DNA of 64,000 bases from Bolinopsis microptera. Taxonomy: Eukaryota > Ctenophora > Tentaculata > Lobata > Bolinopsidae. The DNA is taken from contig NC_087076.1 in the NCBI RefSeq assembly GCF_026151205.1, positions 8,718,902 through 8,782,901 on the forward strand, in the 5' to 3' direction. Positions within the stretch are counted from its first letter, which is position 1, and every line of letters begins with the position of its first letter. The notes under the pieces were generated by a model. That model saw only the letters and a program-made list of their open reading frames with translations. It made no database searches and had not been told where the DNA came from. The translations under genes were made by a program, and so were the position numbers. This document shows positions 23,642 through 52,000 of this stretch, piece after piece.

Positions 23642-23710
23642 TTGCTCTAACTGCAGAGCCCTCTCGCTTGCAGTAGCGCGCGACCGCTGCGTAGACACAT
23701 GGCTATGTGA
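23642..23710. mobile_element. Family F miniature element with 8-10 bp duplication
   Basis: It begins TTGCTCTAAC and ends GGCTATGTGA, containing CAGTAGCGCGCGACCGC. The direct repeat ATAAGTACTG flanks it exactly (23632-23641, 23711-23720). Other copies lie at 24062-24157, 24240-24308 (partial), 56066-56200 (reverse) and 60862-60970. Confidence 0.8.
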
Positions 23711-23755
23711 ATAAGTACTGGGCATATCAAATAATTTTGATCATGATGATCGCAA

Positions 23756-23992
23756 TTGACGGATGTTCTAAATTTCTTCGAAGTAGCGCGCGCTTGTCAT
23801 ACGTTGTATGACCCGCCGCGCATAAGTGCGCGGCTCCCCTGTATCGTAGAAAATCTACTACACTATAGTGAAGCGACAGTGGGGGTCACCACGTGATACA
23901 AGCGCGTGCCGCTTTCTTCTCGAAATATTATTGGCCCGATGGCAAGTGTTACGAAGTAGCGCGCGCCGGGCCAGACCATTAACAATGGTCAA
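23756..23992. mobile_element. Family E element with nested hairpin element
   Basis: It starts TTGACGGATGTTC and ends CATTAACAATGGTCAA. ATCGCAA occurs at both flanks (23749-23755, 23995-24001), suggesting a decayed duplication. Inside, about 23791-23852, is a second repeat (GTCATACGTTGTATGAC hairpin, then CCGCGCATAAGTGCGCGG) that recurs at 56427-56486 in another context. The two GAAGTAGCGCGCGC blocks flank that insert. Confidence 0.7.
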
Positions 23993-24061
23993 TCATCGCA
24001 ACCACAAAACGCCAAACAAAAACAATTAATATTAAAGCAATCGTAGCGATAGTTAAACGGT

Positions 24062-24308
24062 TGCTCTTACCAGAGCCCTCTCGTTTGCAGTAGCACGCGA
24101 CCGCCGAAGTGAAACAATCGCGTCACGCAGTACGCGTATACACATGGCTATGTGAAGGTGAACGGAATCAAAATCAAGAATCAGCGTTTATAAAAACATA
24201 AAATTTAGTAACCACAAACATATGCCAATCCGGCCTTCACACTTATTGTTTCACTTGTGAAACAAGCGCGTCATGCAGCTTACACGTAGACTCATGGCTA
24301 TGTGAGTG
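24062..24308. repeat. Two further family F copies
   Basis: 24062-24157 runs from TTGCTCTTACCAGAGCCC to CATGGCTATGTGAA, with similar flanks GTTAAACGG and GGTGAACGG. 24240-24308 keeps only the right half (GAAACAAGCGCGTCATGCAG to GGCTATGTGA). Confidence 0.65.
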
Positions 24309-24309
24309 T

Positions 24310-24834
24310 ATCGCTATAAAAGATGCTGCAAGAAAATGTGTTTGTGGAAGTGACAACTCAATAAATCACTCCTTAATATGCAAAAGGGGTGGATATGTAG
24401 CTCTTTGCCACAATTCATTGAGAGATATTAATGCTTTTCATACAAAGTTACAACGAATGACGAATTCTTCATGTAGTGCATCCTGGGTTTGGACAGGATA
24501 TGCCCGTTTAAAATATTTCCATCACGTTACATTACATAATTCTCAATAAATGTATTAGATTTGTAGTGTTGAAATTAGTTTAAAATATAATAGCAGAGCT
24601 CTTAGAAACTGCTGGATGTAAAGATGTTACCACTGAACCTCAACTTCTTCCTGTCAATGGGAGAGAACTTCCTGCAGGGGCCAACAAAGCAGATGGAGCT
24701 AAGCTAGATGTCAGTTCTAGGAGTATAAGGAACCCATTGGAAAGGGCATTTTTAGATGCAAGAGTATTTTATTCTCAAGCTCCTTCCAATAAAGCTCTTG
24801 GATCCCCAATAAGTATGTACACTAGCAATGAGAG
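24310..24834 (+). pseudogene. LINE C-terminal domain fragment
   Basis: Frames across this stretch encode the same C-terminal region seen on the other strand at 640-1052: CVCG followed by INHSLICKRGGYVALCHNSL, then LLETAGCKDVTTEPQLLPV, then a segment with LDVSSRSIRNPLERAFLDAR and VFYSQAPSNKAL. In related LINEs this tail follows the reverse transcriptase and ends with a nuclease-like fold (family knowledge). Frame breaks near 24450-24600 show it is dead. Confidence 0.7.
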
Positions 24835-25202
24835 ACAGAAGAATCCACAGCCTGTACATCCAACATATATCCACTGAACTGTTTAAAATCTTGAAACTGC
24901 ATCAACCCATCTCTCTGACAAGTTTATTCCAAACAAGTTCCAGAACATGTAGCCAAACTATGCGGGTCCCCCGACACAAACTTGACATTTCTAAACACAA
25001 TTTTGTCGTCAAAGGTACGACTATATGGAACAGTTTGGTTGAAAAAATATTCGACAAATGCACTCCTAATGAAAACAATGTCATGGTCCCTGGCTCTAAT
25101 AAATTTTCCGACCTTTCCTCCCCCATCTCAATTATCGAGAGCCGTATCAAAAAGCTGTTACTGAAAACCCAGCAACTGACAACACCTGGGCGTGAAAATT
25201 GA
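24835..25202 (+). pseudogene. Tail of a different LINE reverse transcriptase
   Basis: Open for about 120 codons. It has HQPISLTSLFQ, the pattern VPRHKLDISKHNFVVKGTTI with WNSL immediately after, and a late segment PGSNKFSDLSSPISIIESRI. A WNSL-type motif near the C terminus is typical of jockey/CR1/RTE-like proteins. The polymerase core is missing and the preceding fragment belongs to another LINE family, so this is a 5'-truncated insertion. Confidence 0.65.
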
Positions 25203-25544
25203 GTGGCTCCCCCCCCCCGTGAAATTGAGTGGCTCCCCCTAAATAGCTGGGGCATTGAACCAGCTTAGTTGATCAGGCATCAGCATCCCATCCCTTGCAT
25301 ACAATTAATTACAAAAGAGCTAATTATACCTGTTTCAAAAGCATCCTGTCTGGAAGTTCCCTGACTGCCGTGTGAATTTTAGGATCTATTTTTGGATCTA
25401 TTTTTATATTAATATGATTTTTATATACCTATATATTCATCGCATAATTTCCATGTCCGCCTGAACAAACCTGTCACCATCAAATATTACCTCTAGAAAC
25501 CCAAGAACTCATCAAGTCTAGTCTGAATTCAAAACTAGTTGACC

Positions 25545-26500
25545 AGCTATGTACAGTTTCCTGGACAACTGGAACCTTTTGGGCCATGCACAAGCCAATA
25601 GCATGTATGGTCCTGCAGTGGGGTCTCCTTGTCCTTGGATCTGTGTTTTGATCCGTCTTTTCTTAAAATTTTCCATTTGTGTCACTTAGACTCACCTATT
25701 AAATGTAAAATATCTGGATCAGTCCTGAATCCACAAAGGGAATTAACCGAACTTGCTCTCCACCTCCCACCACTGGATGTGCAACTCGAAGCTCTTTCGG
25801 TTAAATTCATGTGCAAAGTACTCACACAAGGTGACAATCTCTCAGCTACACTCTACCAAGTTGACGAAAGCAGAATACCAAGCTTTCATGTCTTGACAAT
25901 GTCACTGAAAAAGTACTTCCTGTGGAAAGAAAATAGGTCACACGGAACCAGAATGTGGACCTAACGCAGCAACATTTCAAGGATCTGGCCTATTACACTC
26001 AGGCAGACATAATGAGCTACAAAAATAAGATCTGGATTGACAGCATCGAAACAAATCTGCAATGCAGAACTGTCAGTAACAACAAGGAGACCAAGATACT
26101 TGGTGTGATCACAAAGATCAAAAACAGTGGGCTGCTCCTAGACAAAAACAACTTCTTATTCGGGCACAACACGAGTAAAAATCTGGACAGCCGAATAATG
26201 GACTACATTCACGGCAGCTCACCACTCTTTGCGAATATCCAAAAGATCATGTGTGGTGACAGTGGTGAGGCCTGTCGTTTCTGCAACAGCTTCGATGATT
26301 CTCCTGTACACCAGCTCCTATTGTGTCTGGAGGTGCAAGACACCAGTTACCTGCAGCTAAAAGAAGAGCTGGGTGGGGCTGACTCACATTCCTATCTAGA
26401 TGAAGTGTTAACAAAAAGCAGCACACAAAAAGCATTCATTAGAAGAGTCGAATTTCTTTGGGGACAAAATGATGCTCTCCAGGATTTATCCAACTAAACT
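25545..26500 (+). pseudogene. Third LINE C-terminal remnant with CxxC..HxxxxxC motif
   Basis: Two frames, 25629-25964 and 25955-26497, read on from each other across a frameshift near 25955. The first has HLPPLDVQLEALSVKFMCKV. The second contains MDYIHGSSPLF and a zinc-ligand-like CRFCNSFDDSPVHQLLLC, typical of the cysteine-histidine tail after some LINE polymerases. A stop at 26495-26497 ends it. No catalytic polymerase motif is present. A host gene is unlikely, given the frameshift and the surrounding LINE debris. Confidence 0.6.
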
Positions 26501-26799
26501 AGAAAGATCATAAAATAAAGACTCTGCAAACATCTCAGAGAAATAATACCACCGTAAAGATTAAAGAGGGAGGATCCTGGACCCCGAAATCCACCACTTT
26601 TCTGTACTTTCAGAGGTACCAATGTGGCAGGAAACCAGGGCTCATGCTGCCGCTGAGCTAAAGCAGTAGAGGGGATGGCAGCTTCTCTAGGATCTAACAC
26701 GTCCTGAAGCAGACCAACACTATGTCCCAACGCACTGGTGTTGGGATGTCTGCCCCCGGTGCCTGTCCGGGTCAATAAAGCAGTCAAGCATCATGTATG

Positions 26800-27000
26800 T
26801 TATGTTGAGCATTCTCAACCAACAAATGTGGGAACTCCCACAAAACACCAAAACAGATCTAAAGAGACACTTAACAACATTGGAAAAATAGACTGCAATT
26901 TGTTTATATAATTTATAAAGCGTATATTATTGCCCACGTTAAGGGGCCTGTTAATAATTTATTAAATTATTAGCTATTTTAGATTTAATAATAATAATAA
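26800..27000 (+). repeat. Possible LINE 3' end with AAT-rich tail
   Basis: A short frame (26802-26891) ends with MWELPQNTKTDLKRHLTTLE and a stop, in the style of LINE tails. An ATTTAATAATAATAATAAA tract at about 26985-27000 may be its terminal microsatellite. Confidence 0.35.
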
Positions 27001-28080
27001 AAATGTAAATCGACACCACTGGTCCTAGTTAAATTTAGCCATGGCACGACTACTCAAACGTAACAGTTAAATAGGTGTGACATACTATTATATCCTTATA
27101 ATTATATCATATGAATTGATTGCACTGCTAATAAATAAAATACTTTGTTTTACTAAAATACTTTGTTTTACTAGAAAAACATGTTCAAAATAAATATGTG
27201 ATGTATTGATTAATGAACACTATTGTATGTATTTGATGTGCCAACAAAGAGAAGGCCGCATTTTTCTGGAAATTACCTTGGCTATGCAAGACATGCACTG
27301 TGATGCTGTTGAACCAAGCTAAGTTTTATTGCAAGTCTTCATTGACCTATGGCCATGACAATTGAAAGTAAGTTATATATAAACTTTGACCAAATTCATG
27401 AAAGTTTACTAACCTTCAATTTCTGATTTTGGAATTGATTGATTTTGATTTTTAAACAAAGATTTACTTTTAGTACAGTAAAACCTCGATTTAAACCGAT
27501 TTTGTGGGAAAGGACATTGCTGTGGAAATCAGGGGCACGATAAATCAATTTTTTACTGTATATGGACTAGCTTGCTTTAAATTAGATAATTGATTAATTG
27601 GTTTATTATATTATCATAATTCAGTTTTTTGTCAAACAAAAGTCTAGGGAGTAGCTAAGGATCCATTGGATCTATGTGATTTCCTTGGTCGACTCAGCCG
27701 AATGATAGGAAACTTAATTGAGGGTTAAATGAGGAGGGGTACCTGTTAAAAGTTCAAGAAACTTCCTAGGATACCCCTTCAGTGCATACTGTAAACATAG
27801 TACTATTACTATAATTACTATTAAAGACTGAAATTGTCTTTGAAGTTCTACACTTTTTTGTTATCACCCTCCATTTTATGCACTGATATCCACCTTCTTC
27901 TCTTTTGAGTCCCGCACCAATTTTGTAAGCTCCTTACTTAATACAAAAGTTATCTGTGACATGAGTATATTTTCTTGAATTCTTTTTTATAATTTGATCA
28001 CAAGAATTAAATTCATCATTATCATCTTGCAAATATCATAGGTCAATGGAATGAGTTAAGTTAACGATAGAAAATAGGTC
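27001..28080. other. Intergenic upstream of MAP2K
   Basis: No exon found. Apart from the pogo-like miniature element at 27476-27558 it is AT-rich. It would include the MAP2K promoter; no convincing TATA or initiator element is evident. Confidence 0.45.
27476..27558. mobile_element. 83-bp pogo/Tigger-like MITE
   Basis: It begins CAGTAAAACCTCGATTT and ends TTTTTTACTG. TA dinucleotides flank both ends (27474-27475, 27559-27560), as expected for Tc1/mariner-class elements. The opening resembles the pogo/Tigger consensus style (CAGT..AACCTCG). Non-coding. Confidence 0.75.
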
Positions 28081-45039
<16,959 letters not shown>

Positions 45040-45780
45040 TAGGATAACATGATTCGGTTCCCGAGAACCAGGTCTTCTGCTCTGCACTAGGATGAACCAA
45101 GCCGACAATTTGATGTGACTTCTCAACTTAAGGACGCCCTGGACATTCGAGAAGTATTATAACAAACGTGTAAATTCGAAAGGAAAAGAAATGCTGAAAA
45201 AACAAACTATCAAAAAAGAGGGACCATTCAGTTGGCTGAATATTTAAACTGTTCTAATTCGTTGTTTGAGGGGTTATGATATTGGAGACTTTCTTTTAAG
45301 TCTCGTTATTTCCCCACTTACCAGACAGATGACATGTTGGATTTATTTTTGAATAAAGAATCATTTTTATTCCCAGTTGTTTTAACCTCATGCAAATTTT
45401 GCTATTTTGGCTGCCCAATTTTACAGGGTTTACCCAACGCAATCACGGATCAAAAAACGATCTTACCAAAACTTAAGAATGCAAAATATTTAAAGGGACC
45501 AAACTTCTCACGGCGTCTAACGTTAAATTTCCCGGGAGAATTTGATTGTAATCCAGAAATTCAGGAGAATGGTATTTAATTTTAGGTTTAAGTTTTGAAA
45601 TTTTCAATTTGTTTCACGGTTTTGAGTCGATTTTAACTTGCCCATGTTATTTGTGCTATAGCCCCGTGTGCATGAGTAAGGTGTGTATTTATAATGCCGT
45701 TTAATGTTGAAACTAAACACAACTGCGTCAAAGCTGGGACAGCAGACCTGACTAGATCAGGCTGATTTGGTGCGTTTCAC

Positions 45781-45966
45781 ACTATTGTCACGCGTACAAG
45801 CACTATTGTCACGCGTACGAGCACTATTGTCACGCGTACAAGCACTATTGTCACGCGTACAAGCACTATTGTCACGCGTACAAGCACTATTGTCACGCGT
45901 ACAGGCATTATTGTCACGTGCACAGTACTACATGTCACGCGTACAGTACTACATGTCACGTGCACA
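45781..45966. repeat. 21-bp minisatellite, about 9 copies
   Basis: The unit ACTATTGTCACGCGTACAAG (+C) is repeated with few changes; the last copies shift to ACATGTCACGCGTACAGTAC. Because 21 is a multiple of three, both strands stay open and give meaningless repetitive frames. Confidence 0.9.
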
Positions 45967-46260
45967 CTCGTGATAGGGAACAGTGTGAGACTTTAGTTCT
46001 CACAAACTACCAGACAAGTGGTACCAGTCTGCTTCCCAAGTTTGTCACGGTAAAGCTTTTAGGGCCTAGCGTATGGTCAGCATATGCTATCATATGGTTA
46101 GCGTATCCACAGTAAATTATTTGTTCTTCACCCAAGTTTTCTGTTATTAAAAACCCTTGTTTACTTGACTAGAACCCAACTAACCAATAATATTATAACA
46201 TCAAAGGAAACTCGAACTCTCAGAAGGCTTCTTTGCGAAAAATAACTGACTATTATTGAA

Positions 46261-46315
46261 GATTTTATTAAATACTTTTAAAATTTTACACATTTAAAAA
46301 GTATTTAATAAAATC
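46261..46315. repeat. AT-rich hairpin with 22-bp stem
   Basis: GATTTTATTAAATACTTTTA at 46261 is matched by its complement ending at 46315, with a single one-base indel and a loop of about 10 bases. The stem sequence GTATTTAATAAA also occurs at the end of the LINE tail near 50680. Confidence 0.8.
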
Positions 46316-47134
46316 TAAAATTGAAGATGAAATAGAGTAAATTAACGATAAATAGTACCGTGAGCATGAGGGTACCCTGCAAAATGCCTTCAAGTGAAAT
46401 TAGTGGTAAAGTTCAAAAAATAGTTCTGACAGCATAGTGTTGTATTCCAAAGCAATTGTGCTTAGCTGTGAAACCCATAAATCTTTCTCAATTGAATGTA
46501 CATACATACTAGGTTTTGTTAAATAGGAGACGTGTTCTCCACTCACTGTAAACATTATATGCATTAGGACCAACATCAAAATGATGTTAGCTCTGGCCCT
46601 TTACTAATCACTAACTGCACTTTCGAGAGACTATCGGAGGCCTAATAGTAGGCCTCGTAGAAAGATATTTGTAAAACATTCCGCAAGCATTTAGCTTGTG
46701 TGAGGTGAAGTGAGAGATCTAAATACTTAGTAAGACGTTTTATAATATTTAATTGTGTTCTAAATCAGAGATACATTAGTCACCAGGTAAAATAGTAGGA
46801 ATATGGTTAGTTTAGGCGCTGCTTTACATGCGTCACTGCAAGTTTAAAAACTGGACCACCGACCAACCCACTGAATGAGATCGATGTCGGTTCTAATCTG
46901 TAATCAGTTCTGCCAAAAACACTTTAAGTTTATACTTGTATCTGAATCTCGGCAAAAACCTGTTCATCTTTGGAATCCTGCAGGCCTGGTAAAACTTCCG
47001 CTATTTGTCCATACCAAACCGAAATCAAAAAACAATTTAGTTATATAGTTAAGAAATTGGATTTGTTTAATTACACATAACATACAAAACGTGGGTAATA
47101 GTGGCCGGGAGGCCGTTCAGGTAACGATACAATT

Positions 47135-47235
47135 TTACCTGGAGACCCCAGGCTATAAGTATAATGTTCATAATCATATTATTATTAACATTCGGCGGAA
47201 TGACAGGCTAGGCTAAGCGCGGCGCGGCCCAGTAA
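47135..47235. mobile_element. Family D miniature element
   Basis: It begins TTACCTGGAGACCCCAGG and ends GCGCGGCCCAGTAA. It is flanked by ATACAATT and ATAAAATT, an 8-bp duplication with one mismatch. Confidence 0.8.
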
Positions 47236-49004
47236 ATAAAATTAAGTTAACTTTAAGAAGCTCATTAATAGTGCACGATCTACAAATACGATATTCAATC
47301 CTCAATTCTGCGACATAACAGTTAACTGAAACATCCCAATAAACTACGGAAAAATACGTATTATACGATAATGATGTCAGATGTGCATTAGCTTGCTTTA
47401 TACCATTATGATTAAGACTAGCTCGAATAGGATTGCATAGTAGTGCTGTGGAAGCAGACAAATTCAAAAGACTGCAAGGAATCGTTCACATACTTTACGT
47501 AAACCAGATTTTGAACCATTTTAATTCGATACTTGCTTTTCATTATATATCTACATTTTACACTAAAATTGACCAGAATTTAGGAATGTCCAATGCTGAA
47601 TGCAGGCATGAGGCATCAAACGATATATGTCTGATGTCTTATAGTTATAGTTATATTGGGGGTTGAATTGTGGATCAATTTCCCTTACCTGAGTTCTTCA
47701 GGCTTTGTAATATTACACGAGATTTAACGGAGAGGCTGATGCCGCCCAGTATAATTTATCGGCACGACGGCACCGCTTTGTTTTGACACGTGCATTGAAT
47801 TTAAGCTTTATAAATATAGGGCATTCTGCATTAAGTTTAACCAATCAACTGCACAAGCAATTCAGGGTTTAATTTAAATCGGCAACACTTTGCTTGGCAA
47901 TGTGCGGCCTACCACGAGTCTCTAAAGAAATTAGTAGTCTGACGTGAGACACTCAGACAGGTAGCAGTCACGATAATATACACCCCTTCAATTACAATAT
48001 TACAATAACACTCCATTTATTTGATCCCGTTATACCACTATACACCATCTCCCTGGTTACACCCCATCCCATATGTATGACTCAGACTAGATATAAAAAT
48101 GTCACTGTCAGGTATAAAGCTGGTCGACTAGTCGTATCTTGGGTTAAATCACTCCATTTCAAACTGGGCGGCGTTGAAAAGATAATTGCAAGCTTGTGCG
48201 TTCGTGATGTAATATTTTGTGTTTACCCGGTTTATAAATATACTTTGTGTTTATATCTGAGTATGCTGTTGTTTATGTTCGTGTTGTGAGTTTTGGGAGA
48301 AAACTGATTTTACCCCTTTTTACTGCCTCGTGCTGTTGATTCCCACTCCTGTAACATGTATTACCAATTAATGATAAATGTAATAGCATCAAAATATTGA
48401 TATAGAGTTATAAACATATCTCTCAACAATTATACTCGTGTCATCGCTACTTCCAATCTTCGCTACACATAAAACTAAATACTGCGCAGTACCTGCAAAC
48501 CTCGAACTATGGTACGTGCAGTCTGCCATCATTACTTAAACTAACATGCTAACAAGCTAGTGCACCTATGATCTTAATTCAGGCAGTGTTCCGCTGCGTC
48601 ATTCCCCGTGCAAATCGGCTACTTAAAATCGGATTATACCACAGTTGCAACAGGAAATTACTCCAATCATACACGACGTGTCTCTCGATTATGTGCATTG
48701 TCCTATCTTTTCCAGCAATAACTCCAAATAGCTATCCTTTGTTTTGTTAAATTTGACACAAGCTGACGACACGATTCCTGTTCTGATTTTAGATCTCGGC
48801 CGATATTTGTTGAGTTGGTGATTCCAGCTTTTACACTGACACTTGTTGGACACAGAGCTGCCGTCTTTCAGCGCTAATTTTCTGAAACCGCTCTGATCTT
48901 ATTTACAACTGATCGACTTTTGGCAATAAATCATCACATTAATAAAACGAAGACATATTATCGTCTGTACATTTGGCTTTGACGTTGTTTCCTGTGTCAG
49001 CACG

Positions 49005-52000
49005 ATGAGTAAAAAGGCTATGAAAGCTCCAGATAGGCCATCTTCTAAAATGTCCAAAGCTACCCTCGCACCAAAGTAAGTAGATAGCGAGAAGGGGAAT
49101 GAGTGAAGTTTAATCGAAAGTGATACATATTTTCGTTTCTTTTCCCGCTTCGTTTGGTTGTTTGCCATTTTTTATATGTGATATGTATTGATAATCTTGT
49201 ATGTATTGGTAATTGTGTATGTATTGGTAGTAATAGTGGTCACAGTTGATTAGATTCGATCACTACAAATGAAGTAACGTTTCAAATCGTCCCCCCCCTC
49301 TGCAGGTCGGGCATGAGCGTGAAGTTGTACTTTCAACAGAACTGGAGACGAGATGTTAGAGTGTTTCAAACTGATCACCAGACAGAGTTTAGGAAGTTTT
49401 TAAAGCAACTTAAACAAGTTCTCAAACTTCGTGACAACCAAAACATTGTAATTAAATGGCAAGGTACGTTTTTAATTTATGTTTTTATGATTCTATGTTT
49501 TTATGTTTAAATAATGTTTTTACTTCTCATTTTCCCCTTTTTCAGTTCAAGTTTCATTTGCCTAGTGCTCTTCGTGTTCCCCCTTTTTTTAAATTTCTGC
49601 CCCTTTTCTTTCCCTTTCTCTGTCCCAAACAGTTTGTTTTGCTCTTGTTTTGACAATTTTGTTCTCCTAAAATCTTACTACATAAAAATTGAACAGTTCG
49701 AGTTGTCACAATATTCAAAAGGTACGCTTACTCAGATTTCTTTATAGCGCGGTTTTTTTGTTGTAAATTGTTACAGAAAATAACGTAATACACATTCTAG
49801 ATTGCTAGATAATTCCTTTATATCACAATAAAATCATGATAAAGATAATCTGAGGCATGACATTTATTTGAAAATTCAATTAATTATACATTAGACATTA
49901 ATTATACAATTAGACATTCTCCCTTTGTCTCAAAAGTTTGACTTGAATGATCTTATTTTTTTCCACAAAGTTCTGAACAATTTAATTCCTGTATGGCTGC
50001 CTCACTATCTCACTTTATATCAGGGCACTTCTCGACTAAGACGTTGCCACCTCGACAGTCTGTCTATTGTGTCATCAATTTTACCTAAGTTAAGTCAGAA
50101 TTCACACACCTTATGTACCTCAAATAGCCCACTGGCAAAATCATTTTTCTACAGAACTCATATACTGTGGAATGGACTCCCTTTACAGGTAAGACAGATT
50201 GTGTCTACAAGTGTTTTCAAAGCTGAGGTCACTAAGCATCTATGGAAATGTTTATTGGATAGTGAAACAACAGCCTAGCCTAGTCTCTTTGCTCCCCATA
50301 TTATTATTATTTTTGTTTTATTAATTTTTTTTATCTACCTTCCTATACTTTCAACATCATATCACACTTCACCCGCACACCTCACACATTAATGACCATA
50401 TCAGACCTGTATCTAATGTATCTGGAATTTGACGTATTGAAATACCAATTTTGACTATATATCCACAGTTATTCACCATGGATTTGTTTGTTATTAAATA
50501 GTTTTTCATAAATTTTTGGATTTAGATTAATTCGATGTAATGGGTCCAAGTTACTGCGGACATAGTTCACTATGTGTTTACCGTGTTTGGGTGCCCATCA
50601 TATTTTACAGATGGGGGCGATATTTTGAACGATTCTATTTTATATTCATCTATTGCTGTACTCTGTAAAATTTGAAAAGTATTTAATAAAAAAAAAAATA
50701 AAATAATATACATAAATCAAGCGTTACAATTCAGCCATGCAAAATTACAATGTGAGTTACATATAATTTTGATATACTAATTCAAATTGATAAATGGTAC
50801 TGCAGTATAAGTTGCTTAATGTGTGGCCGAATGACAGCTAACTAAACAAGAAAAATAAACTTGATTATATGATAATTAATTCAGCTGAACCAACACATAG
50901 CAAGAGCCACATTATGATTAACGTTGCGGTTGAGGCCATCATAATCTAACGCCGTCATAATCTAACATAAAAAAGTGAGGAATTCTCGACAAATTAGTTA
51001 TTTAAGAAGAAAAGATATCATAATGTCTCACTCTACAAGAACACAATTTCCGTCTCACGTCCGGAACAGCTAGACAAATCAAAACTGGGGCAATAGTTGC
51101 ATACAATCCATCCAGCAGAACTTTCATGAGTCTACCACTTTCGTGCACTTTGTTTTCAACAGTCTGTGAGCTGACGAGGGGCAAAAGTGCAGCCCTGAGG
51201 GACGCCACGAAACTGACCGAGTGGAAGATGAGGTAGGAGACTGAAAGGAGTAGAGCTGCTTGGGAGGCATACAGGAGGGTATGATTGTAGGTAGAGATAC
51301 CCTTGAAGTTACATATCAGGGAAAACAAAGATAATGTTATCAGGAACACGGGTATGATAACAGCTATCAGAGACCCGATGTTGATGTAGTTGATAACAAC
51401 GTTATCTCCCGCACTACTCCACGAACATACCCCCCTATCCACTGTGTACCGTACCTCCACCCCAAACCTCAGCTGCATTAGTTCCACCGCCACCAGCAGG
51501 CACAAATAAACCACATGCATCACCACAAGCTTACATTTTCTCAGCAACTGCTCCGTTTTATACAGCAGACTCAACCCAATATCAACAGCTAGAACAGCCA
51601 GAAAGAAGGTTGAGAGGTTTGAAGTGATGTTGTAAAGGGGCAGTAAAAGTAGGCAGTGTTTTGGAGTTATGAGAGGGTGAGAGGTGAAGATGGAGGCAAC
51701 AAGGGGTGTTATTTGGAGACAAATGAGAGCGTTGAAGAGAGAGTACAGGGTCAGAAGCTTATTGGTGATGACACCTCGGTGAGGAGATAAGAGCAGGAAG
51801 TAGGCGATGACCAAGATGTTTAGGAGAGTTCCTGGGATCAAGGTTGCCAGGGAAATGAGATTCTGCATTATTAAAATTGTAGCGTTCTGCTGGGACAACT
51901 GACCTTGTATTGCTTCACTGTTGTTCATCTTCACTTGACTTTATTGAGACTTATCTCTGCAACTGAATGTATCGGTCAGAAATTAAATGCACATATTCTT

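Larger units (their letters stand above)
45040..49004. other. Intergenic between MAP2K and PB1-ZZ gene
   Basis: The 81-codon frame at 45334 and shorter ones lack support. Contents I can name: the 21-bp tandem array (45781-45966), the hairpin (46261-46315) and a family D element (47135-47235). The rest is AT-rich. Confidence 0.5.

Noticed and set aside
45334-45579. 81-codon ORF downstream of MAP2K
   Set aside because: No homology recognised and it lies in AT-rich DNA beyond the MAP2K stop codon; not called.
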